Made by a program: the position numbers and the translations under genes. From Clostridia bacterium (lineage in GTDB: Bacteria > Bacillota > Clostridia > Oscillospirales > Acutalibacteraceae): a DNA stretch of 20,770 nt. The notes below the pieces were generated by a model. It was not told where the DNA came from, ran no database searches, and saw nothing but the letters and a program-made list of their open reading frames with translations. The stretch spans positions 1-20,770 of the forward strand of contig JAKSQR010000013.1 of NCBI GenBank assembly GCA_024404065.1, given 5' to 3'. Shown one piece after another: positions 8,255 to 15,632 of this stretch. Each line of letters starts with the position of its first letter. Positions within the stretch are counted from its first letter, which is position 1.

Positions 8255-8283
8255 AGAGAGCCCGGTTTGCTGGGCTCTCTTTC
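8255..8283 (+). terminator. Hairpin between valS and folC, probable leaky terminator
   Basis: Perfect nine-pair stem AGAGAGCCC (8255-8263)/GGGCTCTCT (8272-8280) with an eight-base loop, but the T-run after it is short. It lies seven bases after the valS stop and 14 before the folC ATG. No separate promoter is visible, so folC probably depends on read-through from valS. Confidence 0.65.
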
Positions 8284-8296
8284 AACAGGTATTTAT

Positions 8297-9559
8297 ATGA
8301 ATTGTAACGAAGCAATTAACTATATACACTCACTTGAAAGGTTTGGCATAATGCCCGGCCTTGAAAGAATATCGGAGCTTTGTGAAAAGCTTGGTAATCC
8401 TCAGGATAAATGCAAATTTATCCATGTGGCAGGCACAAACGGTAAAGGCTCAACCTGTACAATGATTTCTGAAATTCTAATTGAAGCAGGCTATAAAACA
8501 GGGCTTTACACTTCACCTTATGTAATAGATTTTCGTGAGAGGATTAAGCTTAATGGTGAAATGATTGACCCTGAGGACCTTGCAGAGTGTACTGAAGAAG
8601 TAAGAGAAACATCTGAAAAATATAATATAAAAGTGACTGAATTTGAAGCAGTTACGGCAGTAGCCTTTCTTTACTACGCAAAGAAGAATTGCGATTATGT
8701 TGTGCTTGAGGTTGGTCTTGGCGGCAGATATGATGCGACTAACATTATTAAAAAGCCTGATGTGGCAGTAATTGCAAGCATATCAAAGGACCATACTGCA
8801 ATACTTGGCGATACAGTTTCTGAAATAGCAGGGGAGAAGTGCGGTATAATTAAAGAAGGCTGCAAGGTGGTATCTTATCCGCTTCAGACTGCAGAAGCCC
8901 TTGATGTGATTAAAGAAAATTGCAAATCAAAATCTGCTGAGCTTATTATTCCTGACGTTACAGCTCTGACAGTTTCTTCAGTTTCTATAAACGGCTCAGG
9001 TATTGATTATAAAGGTCTGAAATATAACCTGAGGCTTGCAGGTGAGCATATTGTTTATAATTCATTAAGTGCTGTTGAAGCAGTAAAGGCACTTAACATC
9101 GGTTTAACCGATGAGCAGATTTCTTCAGGTATTTCAAAGGCTGTTATACCTGCAAGAATGGAGCTTATATCAGATAGCCCGATTATTTTACTTGATGGCG
9201 GACATAATGAGGATTGTGGTAAGGCTCTTAATAAATTTGTAAAAGAATTTATTACCGATAAAAAAATTATAATGCTTTCCTCAATTATGGCGGATAAGGA
9301 TTTTGACAGTTATCTAAACCTGAGTGCTTCGCTTGCAAATGAGTTTATTGCAACTAAGGCAGATGTGCCAAGAGCCCTTGACAGTAAAGAGCTTTGCACC
9401 GCTGCTGAAAAATACTGTGATTGTTGTACTTATATAGAAAATTCTCTTGAAGCAGTAAAATATGCTTTAAGTAAGCTAAACGAAAATTCTGCACTTGTAA
9501 TATGCGGTAGCTTTTACCTTGCAGGTGAAATAAGAGATTATTTATTGAAAGGTGAGTAA
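8297..9559 (+). CDS. folC: Bifunctional folylpolyglutamate/dihydrofolate synthase
   Basis: Mur-ligase-like ATP-dependent enzyme that adds glutamate to dihydropteroate and/or folates; 420 residues, as usual for FolC. VAGTNGKGSTC is the P-loop of the family. TSPYVIDFRERI follows it, EVGLGGRYDATN is the central conserved block, and SKDHTAILGDT contains the metal/ATP-binding His region. LDGGHNEDC corresponds to the DGAHN motif of the C-terminal domain. I start at ATG 8297: the longer reading from 8267 begins inside the terminator hairpin. The SD is weak (AGG at 8287-8289). All ten phenylalanines use TTT, a useful contrast with the dehydrogenase gene downstream. The SD of the next gene lies inside the last codons of folC. 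Confidence 0.93.
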   Translation: MNCNEAINYIHSLERFGIMPGLERISELCEKLGNPQDKCKFIHVAGTNGKGSTCTMISEILIEAGYKTGLYTSPYVIDFRERIKLNGEMIDPEDLAECTEEVRETSEKYNIKVTEFEAVTAVAFLYYAKKNCDYVVLEVGLGGRYDATNIIKKPDVAVIASISKDHTAILGDTVSEIAGEKCGIIKEGCKVVSYPLQTAEALDVIKENCKSKSAELIIPDVTALTVSSVSINGSGIDYKGLKYNLRLAGEHIVYNSLSAVEAVKALNIGLTDEQISSGISKAVIPARMELISDSPIILLDGGHNEDCGKALNKFVKEFITDKKIIMLSSIMADKDFDSYLNLSASLANEFIATKADVPRALDSKELCTAAEKYCDCCTYIENSLEAVKYALSKLNENSALVICGSFYLAGEIRDYLLKGE

Positions 9560-9560
9560 T

Positions 9561-10484
9561 ATGATTAAAACTATTCCTGATGGTGTATATCCAACAATGC
9601 TTACACCTTTTACTGAGGATAACAAAATTGATTATGACAACGTTCTCAAGCTTCTTCAGTTTTACTCTGAGAAAGGCTGTGCAGGTGTTTTTGCCATTTG
9701 TCAGTCAAGTGAAATTTTCTATCTTTCATTTGAAGAAAGACTTGAGCTGCTTAAATTCATAATGAAGAATAAGCCTGCAGATTTAACCGTTGTTGCTTCA
9801 GGCCACACTGCAGATGATATTGATACTCAGATTTATGAGGCAAATGCCTTTATTGAAACCGGCATAGATGCTTATGTATTTATTGCTAACAGATTTGCAA
9901 AGCAGGATGAAGGCGAAGATGTATTCCTTGCAAACTTTGAAAAAGCAGTAAAGGGCTTACCTGAAATTGGTTTTGGCGTTTACGAATGTCCATATCCTTA
10001 TAAAAGACTTATGACTCCCGATACAATAAAAAAATGCTGTGAGATAGGTAATCTCAGGTTTATTAAAGATACATGCTGCAGAATAGGGGAGATAGAAGCA
10101 AAGTTAAAAGCCGCAGAAGGTACCGGCTTAAAAATATACAATGCAAATGGTGCAACCTTGCTTGAGTCATTAAAGGCAGGCTGTGCAGGTTATAGCGGAG
10201 TAATGGCTAATTTTCATCCTGAGCTTTATTCATGGCTTTGCGCTAATTATAAAACTGAGCCTGAAAAGGCAGAGAAGCTTTTTAACTTTTTATCAATGGC
10301 TTCAACTATTGAGCTTCAGCAGTATCCAGTTAATGCAAAATATCATCTTCAGAAGCTTGGTTTTGATGTTACTGCAAAGTGCCGTGTAAGAGATTGCAGC
10401 ACCTTTACAGAAAGCAATAAAAAAGAGATTGATGCTATGTACAAAACAGAGCTTCTTGTTAAAGAATTGATGGGAATTAACTGA
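9561..10484 (+). CDS. DapA/NAL-superfamily aldolase of unknown substrate
   Basis: 307-residue class I (Schiff-base) aldolase of the dihydrodipicolinate synthase/N-acetylneuraminate lyase superfamily, a TIM barrel. The N-terminus GVYPTMLTPFTEDNKID is typical. The Schiff-base lysine is K169 in RFIKDTCC, and the catalytic tyrosine is probably Y141 in GVYECPYPY. The family GTTGE site is replaced by CQSSE (47-51), and YNVP-like residues are replaced by YECP, so it is unlikely to be authentic DapA. It could act on a 2-keto-3-deoxy sugar acid, a hydroxy-keto acid or a sialic-acid-like compound. ATG 9561 was chosen over GTG 9552 because AAGG at 9549-9552 is correctly spaced. It follows the folC stop (9557-9559) by one base, so it is co-transcribed with folC. 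Confidence 0.85.
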   Translation: MIKTIPDGVYPTMLTPFTEDNKIDYDNVLKLLQFYSEKGCAGVFAICQSSEIFYLSFEERLELLKFIMKNKPADLTVVASGHTADDIDTQIYEANAFIETGIDAYVFIANRFAKQDEGEDVFLANFEKAVKGLPEIGFGVYECPYPYKRLMTPDTIKKCCEIGNLRFIKDTCCRIGEIEAKLKAAEGTGLKIYNANGATLLESLKAGCAGYSGVMANFHPELYSWLCANYKTEPEKAEKLFNFLSMASTIELQQYPVNAKYHLQKLGFDVTAKCRVRDCSTFTESNKKEIDAMYKTELLVKELMGIN

Positions 10485-10563
10485 TTTTATCAGAACAATA
10501 AATATTATTTTGTAACAAAAACATTTATACATAAAGAAATTGCACTTTAGTATAAAAAAGTTG

Positions 10564-10591
10564 TTGATTTTTTATATATTACTATGATAAT
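10564..10591 (+). promoter_or_regulatory. Promoter of the dehydrogenase gene
   Basis: TTGATT (10564-10569), 16-base spacer, GATAAT (10586-10591), in a very T/A-rich stretch. The predicted start is near 10598, giving a leader of about 40 bases before the ATG at 10637. Confidence 0.5.
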
Positions 10592-10636
10592 ATTTATATG
10601 GCAAAATTTTATAAAAAATTTTTGGAGGGCTATCAA

Positions 10637-12187
10637 ATGGCACAGAAAAAAAGAGTATTCCTTACTGGTGCTTCAGGTAACATGGGTTTCCAGAGCTTTA
10701 AAGAGTTCATGAAGCACAAGGATCAGTACGACGTAGTTGTTCTTCTTCGTGACAGCCAGAAGAACAGAGAGAAATTTGCTGATTACATGAACGATCCTTC
10801 AGTTACTATCGTTTGGGGCGATCTTAAAGATTATGATAAGATCCTTGAATGTGTAACTGGCGCAAATTACGTTCTTCATATCGGCGGTATGGTATCTCCC
10901 GCTGCTGACTACTTTCCCACTAAGACTGTACAGACAAATACTACAGCTGCAAGAAATATCGTAAACGCAGTTAAGGCTCAGCCTAACGCAGACGATATCA
11001 AGGTTGTTTACATTGGTACAGTTGCTGAAACAGGCGATAGAAATATGCCTATCCACTGGGCTCGTTGCGGTGACCCTGTAAAAATTTCAATTTATGACCA
11101 TTATGCTTGCTCTAAGGTTCTTGCTGAGCAGATTTTTGCTGAGTCAGGTCTTAAGCACTGGGTATCCTGCCGTCAGTCAGGTATCCTTTATGCTGATATC
11201 CTTAAGAATATGGACCCCATCATGTTCCATGTTTGTATCAATGGTGTTCTTGAATGGGCAACTGTTGAAGACTCTGCAAGACTTATGCTTAACATCACTG
11301 GTGATGATATTCCCGAAGAATTCTGGAGAAGATTCTATAACATCGGTTCAGGTGAAGAGTACAGACTTACAAACTTTGAGTTTGAAGATCTTCTTCTTGA
11401 TACAACTCTTGGTCTTGGTTCACCTAAGAAGGTATTCCAGCCCAACTGGTTTATTACCCGTAACTTCCACGGTCAGTGGTACTATGATGGTGATGAGCTT
11501 GAGAAGTACTGCCACTTCAGAGCTAACGTTCCTGTTGTTGAGTACTTTAAGTCTCTTCTTAATCAGGTTCAGCCTTACTTCAAGCTTGCTAAGTTTGCTA
11601 AGCCCTTCTCACCAATCGTAAAGGCATACCTTAAGACCCTTGCTGATAAGGAAATCTATGGTACACTTTGGTGGTTAAAGAATGGCGTTGAAGATAGAAT
11701 TACTTCTTACTTCGGTTCAATGGAAGAGTACAATGCTATTCCTTCAAAGTGGGAAGATTATAACATCGTTATTCCTTCAAAGAAGAAGACAGCTGATGAT
11801 GTAATCGTTCTTGATCACGGTTATGATGAAACAAAGAACTTTGAAGAGCTTACTCTTGAAGACCTTCAGAAGGCTGCTCAGTTCAGAGGCGGCGAATGCC
11901 TTGCAACTGAAGAAGAGTTTGTTGACGTTTACACTCCAATTAAGTGGAAGTCAGCTCGTGGTAACGAATTCATGATGAGTGCTAACCTTGTACTCAGAGG
12001 TGGTCATTGGTGTCCACAGGAATTCCCCACCGATTGCGAAGGCAAGAAGTTCTTCTGGAACTATGATGAAGAAGCTAAGCTTAATCCCTTCTTCAAGCAG
12101 GTTTGGGCTCCTCTTCACAAGGAAACAGAAAACAACGTTTACACCGAGAAAATCTTCAAGGGCTTCGTTGGTTTCGAAAATATCTGA
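10637..12187 (+). CDS. Extended SDR (NAD-dependent epimerase/dehydratase family) with unusual C-terminal domain
   Basis: 516 residues. The first ~300 are an extended short-chain dehydrogenase/reductase: nucleotide motif GASGNMG (11-17), GDLKD (61-65), catalytic pair Y156/K160 in YACSK, and IGTVAE nearby for the Ser/Thr position. It resembles 3-beta-HSD/sugar-epimerase-type SDRs, but the substrate is unknown. Residues ~310-400 are a helical linker. Residues 418-463 (GGECLATEEEF, IKWKSARGNEF, GGHWCP) resemble a zinc-ribbon repeat, but with several ligands changed. ATG 10637 follows an excellent GGAGG (10624-10628); an upstream in-frame start at 10598 lacks an SD. The gene has its own promoter and terminator. 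Codon use is strongly biased (22 of 33 Phe codons are TTC against 0 of 10 in folC), suggesting high expression. Confidence 0.8.
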   Translation: MAQKKRVFLTGASGNMGFQSFKEFMKHKDQYDVVVLLRDSQKNREKFADYMNDPSVTIVWGDLKDYDKILECVTGANYVLHIGGMVSPAADYFPTKTVQTNTTAARNIVNAVKAQPNADDIKVVYIGTVAETGDRNMPIHWARCGDPVKISIYDHYACSKVLAEQIFAESGLKHWVSCRQSGILYADILKNMDPIMFHVCINGVLEWATVEDSARLMLNITGDDIPEEFWRRFYNIGSGEEYRLTNFEFEDLLLDTTLGLGSPKKVFQPNWFITRNFHGQWYYDGDELEKYCHFRANVPVVEYFKSLLNQVQPYFKLAKFAKPFSPIVKAYLKTLADKEIYGTLWWLKNGVEDRITSYFGSMEEYNAIPSKWEDYNIVIPSKKKTADDVIVLDHGYDETKNFEELTLEDLQKAAQFRGGECLATEEEFVDVYTPIKWKSARGNEFMMSANLVLRGGHWCPQEFPTDCEGKKFFWNYDEEAKLNPFFKQVWAPLHKETENNVYTEKIFKGFVGFENI

Positions 12188-12195
12188 TTATAAAC

Positions 12196-12230
12196 GGGCA
12201 GAGGTTAATCCCTCTGCCCTTGATTTTTTT
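12196..12230 (+). terminator. Terminator of the dehydrogenase gene
   Basis: Nine-pair perfect stem GGGCAGAGG (12196-12204)/CCTCTGCCC (12211-12219), six-base loop, then TTGATTTTTTT. It starts eight bases after the stop codon. Confidence 0.93.
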
Positions 12231-12248
12231 ATTTATTATATGTATAAT
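12220..12248 (+). promoter_or_regulatory. Promoter of the orphan solute-binding lipoprotein
   Basis: TTGATT (12220-12225), 17-base spacer, TATAAT (12243-12248) preceded by TG (extended -10). The -35 element is built into the U-tract of the upstream terminator. Confidence 0.6.
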
Positions 12249-12288
12249 TACACAGTAATTTTAATTTGCTGAAAGGAGCAGACAGATT

Positions 12289-13959
12289 ATGAGTAAAAAA
12301 CATCTGATTAAAAAAATACTGTCTCTCTTATGTATTATATTTATATTATTTTCTTTATATTCATGTGGTAAATCTGATAAGGCTGAAGAAAAAAAGCTTA
12401 AGGTTGGCGTAGAGGGTATTACCGGCAATTTCAATCCATTTTATATAACTGAAAAGGCTGATAAGGCTATTGCCTCACAAATTCATTTATCAATACAAAA
12501 CAGAAACGCTTCAAATAAGCTTGAAAATGCCGCAGGCAGCATTTCTTACCAGTATATCGGGGATAATCAGGTTAAATATACTGTTACTATCAAAGATAAT
12601 TTATATTTTTCTGATGGCACAAATGCAACAATAGATGATGTTATTTTCTGGTATTATATATTAGCTGATGCAACCTACGATGGACCTTATAAAGATTTTT
12701 ATCTTAATGATATAGTAGGTCTTAAAGAATATTATTACGATGACGAAAATTATCAGCTTCATTTATCAGAGCTTAATGGTGATAAGAAAAAGATAAAAAA
12801 ATACCTTGATTATAATTATGAGAACGGCGCAGATGTTAAAGAGATAACAGGTATTAAGCGTGTTGATAATTACACTTGCACAGTTTTATTTAATTCACAT
12901 AATATCAATGCTATATCTCAGCTTAATGCTTTTGTTGTGTCTAAAGCATTCTACTCAAAGAATTACATAAAGGGTAATGCAAAGGCTATTAAAGAGTATT
13001 CAACTTCCACATTAGGCTGCGGTCCATATTATCTCAAGGATTATAACGATAAACAGGCTGAGTTATCTGCAAACAAATATATTGATTATGCACCTAAGAT
13101 AAAAAGCGTTACTTTTATTGATTTGGTAAAAGCAAAAAAAGACCCTGCTGATGCTATTGCAAGCGGTTATGTTGATATAGTTACTTTACCCGCCAATAAA
13201 GAAAATGCCTCAAAGATATCAAAGGGAAATCTTAAGGCATCCTATACTAATAAAAATGAATACTGCAGTATTTTCTTTAACTCTGCAACTATAAATATAG
13301 AAGCAAGAAAAATACTTATGGCAGTTTGTGACCCATATAGTATATTAGAGGCTGAAGTAGGCTCCAATTACTCCAAGGTTTACAGACCAATCAGCATAAG
13401 ATTTGATGAATATCCCGATGTTAATGATGCTTTCTATAAATCAACAATGAAAACATCTTTGTTGCCATCATATATTACAGCACCGCTTAATGTTTATTAC
13501 AGCGGCACAGAGGATGACGTAGAGTATAAGATACTTAACGATTATATATCCAAAATAAAGTCCTATGGTGTAAATGTAAACTTTAAGGTTACCGATTATA
13601 GCGGGCTTATGGACGCTGTAAAGAAGGGGAAAGCCGATATATGGCTTGCCTATACAGCAGATGGTGATACCTGTGATAAGTACGATTACTACAATTCAAA
13701 TGGTATTTATAACTACACAGGCATAAATTTTGCTAATATTGATGAGTTGACTTATCAGATTCGTACAGCAACAGGCTTTGTTGATAAATCAGAGCTGACC
13801 GCAAAGCTTATGGATGCCGTTATGGGCGTTGCAGTTGAGCTTCCTCTTTATCAGCTTGAGCAAATTACTGTGTACAATACAGATGTAATTGACGAAGGCT
13901 CACTTTTGTCTGTTTCTTTATATGATGATTACACTTACGTGTTAAGCTCTTTAAGCTAA
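12289..13959 (+). CDS. ABC transporter solute-binding lipoprotein, family 5 (peptide/nickel type), orphan
   Basis: 556 residues, exported and lipid-anchored: charged start, hydrophobic segment (about 9-24) and lipobox LYSC with the lipidated Cys at 26. The mature part follows the SBP_bac_5 plan: LKVGVEGITGNFNPFY near the start, SISYQYIGDNQVKYTVTIKD, then LYFSDGTNATIDDVIFWY, matching the family's FHDGxPxTAxDVxFSw signature. Family members bind oligopeptides, di-/tripeptides, nickel or heme. No permease or ATPase gene accompanies it, so it must work with a transporter encoded elsewhere or act alone as a receptor. A strong AAAGGAG (12272-12278) supports the start. It is monocistronic: own promoter, own terminator. 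The ligand cannot be told from sequence. Confidence 0.87.
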   Translation: MSKKHLIKKILSLLCIIFILFSLYSCGKSDKAEEKKLKVGVEGITGNFNPFYITEKADKAIASQIHLSIQNRNASNKLENAAGSISYQYIGDNQVKYTVTIKDNLYFSDGTNATIDDVIFWYYILADATYDGPYKDFYLNDIVGLKEYYYDDENYQLHLSELNGDKKKIKKYLDYNYENGADVKEITGIKRVDNYTCTVLFNSHNINAISQLNAFVVSKAFYSKNYIKGNAKAIKEYSTSTLGCGPYYLKDYNDKQAELSANKYIDYAPKIKSVTFIDLVKAKKDPADAIASGYVDIVTLPANKENASKISKGNLKASYTNKNEYCSIFFNSATINIEARKILMAVCDPYSILEAEVGSNYSKVYRPISIRFDEYPDVNDAFYKSTMKTSLLPSYITAPLNVYYSGTEDDVEYKILNDYISKIKSYGVNVNFKVTDYSGLMDAVKKGKADIWLAYTADGDTCDKYDYYNSNGIYNYTGINFANIDELTYQIRTATGFVDKSELTAKLMDAVMGVAVELPLYQLEQITVYNTDVIDEGSLLSVSLYDDYTYVLSSLS

Positions 13960-13965
13960 ATACAA

Positions 13966-14008
13966 GCCATCAGAATGTTATATTCTGATGGCTTCTTGTG
14001 TTTTATTT
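13966..14008 (+). terminator. Terminator of the solute-binding protein gene
   Basis: Eleven-pair perfect stem GCCATCAGAAT (13966-13976)/ATTCTGATGGC (13982-13992), five-base loop, followed by an interrupted T-rich tract to about 14008. It starts seven bases after the stop. Confidence 0.88.
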
Positions 14009-14026
14009 GCATTTTTGCCCTGAAAT

Positions 14027-14055
14027 CCACTAAATTTAGTGGTTTTGAATTTTTT
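14027..14055 (+). terminator. 16-bp perfect palindrome, second terminator or operator
   Basis: CCACTAAATTTAGTGG (14027-14042) is a perfect palindrome followed by TTTTGAATTTTTT. As RNA it would form a six-pair stem with an AATT loop and a T-rich tail, so it may back up the terminator 20 bases upstream. As DNA it could be an operator. The rest of the 13960-14275 gap holds three AGTTC direct repeats (14073-14098) and the promoter of the next gene. Confidence 0.4.
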
Positions 14056-14072
14056 GAGAATTTTACCAATAA

Positions 14073-14098
14073 AGTTCTATATAAGTTCTGCTTAGTTC
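14073..14098 (+). repeat. Three helically phased AGTTC repeats
   Basis: AGTTC occurs at 14073, 14084 and 14094, spaced 11 and 10 bases, about 75-100 bases upstream of the yabE-type promoter. This could be an activator-binding site or chance in A/T-rich DNA. Confidence 0.3.
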
Positions 14099-14174
14099 AG
14101 TACGATAATTTCTAAAATAGAAAATAATTGCTTGATTGTTGTAACATTTGCATAAAAACAGATATTAAAAAAAT

Positions 14175-14203
14175 TTGACAAATATAGAAAATGTGAATAT
14201 AAT
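14175..14203 (+). promoter_or_regulatory. Perfect consensus sigma-A promoter of the G5/3D protein gene
   Basis: TTGACA (14175-14180), 17-base spacer, TATAAT (14198-14203): both hexamers match consensus exactly. The predicted start is near 14210, leaving a leader of about 66 bases. Confidence 0.85.
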
Positions 14204-14275
14204 ACGCCATGTCCTGAAGCAAATCACACTATGTTCATGTATTTGAACTGGTTAAGAAATCTAAAGGAGAGTTAT

Positions 14276-15544
14276 ATGCCGATATTTTCTAAATCGGGAT
14301 TTAATGCCTCTGAAAAGAAATCCTTCAGAGCAGCATCGTTTATACTTGTATTAGTAATTGCTGCAGTTTCTATCCTATGTATATTTACCACTACATCACC
14401 AATTGATGTAACAATCTTTGATGGGGAGAAAACTGTAACACTTATTACAGGTTTAACAAATCCCAGAACCATCGTTGAAAAAGCTGGATTTAACCTTGAT
14501 GTTAATGATGAGTTAATTCTTGATGATTTTTCAGAGGACAACGGTGGCACAATTGAAATAAACCGCAGTAAGCTTGTCAGAGTTGAAAGTGATGGCAACG
14601 TAGCATACGTTCTTGCCTATGACGATACTGTATCAGAGATTATTGATAAGTCCGGTTTCACTATTGAAAAGGACGATGTAATTGATGCAGGTCAGGATGT
14701 TTCAACATCTGAAGAGGTTTATGATGGTATGCAGGTTTATATTAAAACTGCATACACAATTACTATCAGCCATGATGGTACTCAGGATAAGGTTACAATG
14801 GTTGGCGGTACAGTTAAGGATGCCCTTGAAAAGGCTGAAATAACAGTTACCGAAGACGATATTGTATCACCTTCTCTTGATTCACAGTTGATTGGTGACG
14901 CTTCCATTACTATCAAAAGAGTTAAATATGTAACCAGGACAGAAAAGGAATCTATTCCTTACTTTACTAAAACAGAACAAAACTCTGATATGTATGTAAA
15001 CGAGACCAAGGTAACAACTGAAGGTGTAGAAGGTACAAAAGAGCTTATCTACCTTGATAAGGTTGTAGATGGTGTTGTAGTTTCTTCTACATTTAAGGGT
15101 GAGAAAGTTACTGCTGAGCCTGTTACAAAGGTTATAAATGTTGGTACTAAGAGAATTAACCACATTTCAGCTTACGAAGGTAACGGAGCTCCAATCTCAG
15201 AGATGGAAGTTCCATCATCAGTAAAACTTGATGAAAATGGCGTTCCTGTAAATTATAATTATGTTATCACTGGTAAAGCAACAGCTTACACAGGTGACCC
15301 AATTACAGCTACAGGTACAGTTCCATTCCCAGGCGAAATCGCCGTAGACCCCACAGAAATTCCCTATGGCTCAAAGCTCTACATTGTTTCAGCAGATGGC
15401 AAATACGTTTACGGTTATGCTATTGCTACTGATACAGGTGGATTTGTTGAGATGGGTAATGCAGACATTGACCTTTTTATGAATACTGAAGAAATGTGTC
15501 AGGAATGGGGTAACCGTCAGGTTAAAATTTACGTTCTCAACTGA
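14276..15544 (+). CDS. YabE-type cell-wall protein: DUF348 repeats, G5 domain, 3D domain
   Basis: 422 residues. A membrane anchor or uncleaved signal (about 21-38) puts the rest outside. Three DUF348-like repeats follow (IDVTIFDGEKTVTLITG; KLVRVESDGNVAYVLAYDD; YTITISHDGTQDKVTMVGG), each ending in a segment like VEKAGFNLDVNDEL. A G5 domain then runs from VKYVTRTEKESIPY to VTKVINVGTK. The C-terminal 3D domain has IAVDPTEIPYGSKLYI and ATDTGG...NADIDLFM with its three aspartates, the MltA-like double-psi barrel core. Firmicutes relatives (YabE, Sps) are peptidoglycan-binding proteins regarded as functional analogues of resuscitation-promoting factors, so muralytic activity is likely but inferred. 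ATG 14276 follows AAAGGAG (14263-14269); a longer reading from 14231 has no SD. It is monocistronic. Confidence 0.9.
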   Translation: MPIFSKSGFNASEKKSFRAASFILVLVIAAVSILCIFTTTSPIDVTIFDGEKTVTLITGLTNPRTIVEKAGFNLDVNDELILDDFSEDNGGTIEINRSKLVRVESDGNVAYVLAYDDTVSEIIDKSGFTIEKDDVIDAGQDVSTSEEVYDGMQVYIKTAYTITISHDGTQDKVTMVGGTVKDALEKAEITVTEDDIVSPSLDSQLIGDASITIKRVKYVTRTEKESIPYFTKTEQNSDMYVNETKVTTEGVEGTKELIYLDKVVDGVVVSSTFKGEKVTAEPVTKVINVGTKRINHISAYEGNGAPISEMEVPSSVKLDENGVPVNYNYVITGKATAYTGDPITATGTVPFPGEIAVDPTEIPYGSKLYIVSADGKYVYGYAIATDTGGFVEMGNADIDLFMNTEEMCQEWGNRQVKIYVLN

Positions 15545-15548
15545 ATTT

Positions 15549-15578
15549 AAGCACTGCATTTATTTGCAGTGCTTTTTT
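15549..15578 (+). terminator. Terminator of the G5/3D protein gene
   Basis: Ten-pair perfect stem AAGCACTGCA (15549-15558)/TGCAGTGCTT (15565-15574), six-base loop, running into six Ts (15573-15578). It starts four bases after the stop. Confidence 0.93.
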
Positions 15579-15596
15579 CTTTTAATATGGTTTATC

Positions 15597-15625
15597 TTGA
15601 TTTTAATATATAAATGTGGTATATT
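15597..15625 (+). promoter_or_regulatory. Promoter of mltG-like gene, probably leaderless
   Basis: TTGATT (15597-15602), 17-base spacer, TATATT (15620-15625). The -10 box ends seven bases before the ATG at 15633, so transcription would begin at or next to the start codon. No SD is visible. Confidence 0.55.
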
Positions 15626-15632
15626 TTCTGCT

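Noticed and set aside
8267..8296. Upstream start for folC
   Set aside because: It lies within the terminator-like hairpin after valS; the conserved FolC N-terminus begins at 8297.
9561..10484. Naming this gene dapA
   Set aside because: The GTTGE and YNVP motifs of dihydrodipicolinate synthase are missing, so only the superfamily is supported.
10485..10505. CTGAT-TTT-ATCAG hairpin after the aldolase gene as a terminator
   Set aside because: Only five A/T-rich pairs and no proper T-run; too weak to call, so the folC-aldolase transcript end is left undefined.
10598..10636. Upstream ATG that would add 13 residues to the dehydrogenase
   Set aside because: No SD precedes it, it coincides with the predicted transcription start, and an ideal GGAGG serves the ATG at 10637.
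11094..11621. 175-codon + strand frame inside the dehydrogenase gene
   Set aside because: It is a +1 shadow of a codon-biased gene; its Leu/Ser-rich product reflects the CTT/TCT-rich codons of the real frame.
14204..14275. c-di-AMP (ydaO) riboswitch, which can precede yabE-type cell-wall genes in Firmicutes
   Set aside because: The predicted leader is only about 66 bases, with no visible conserved riboswitch core.
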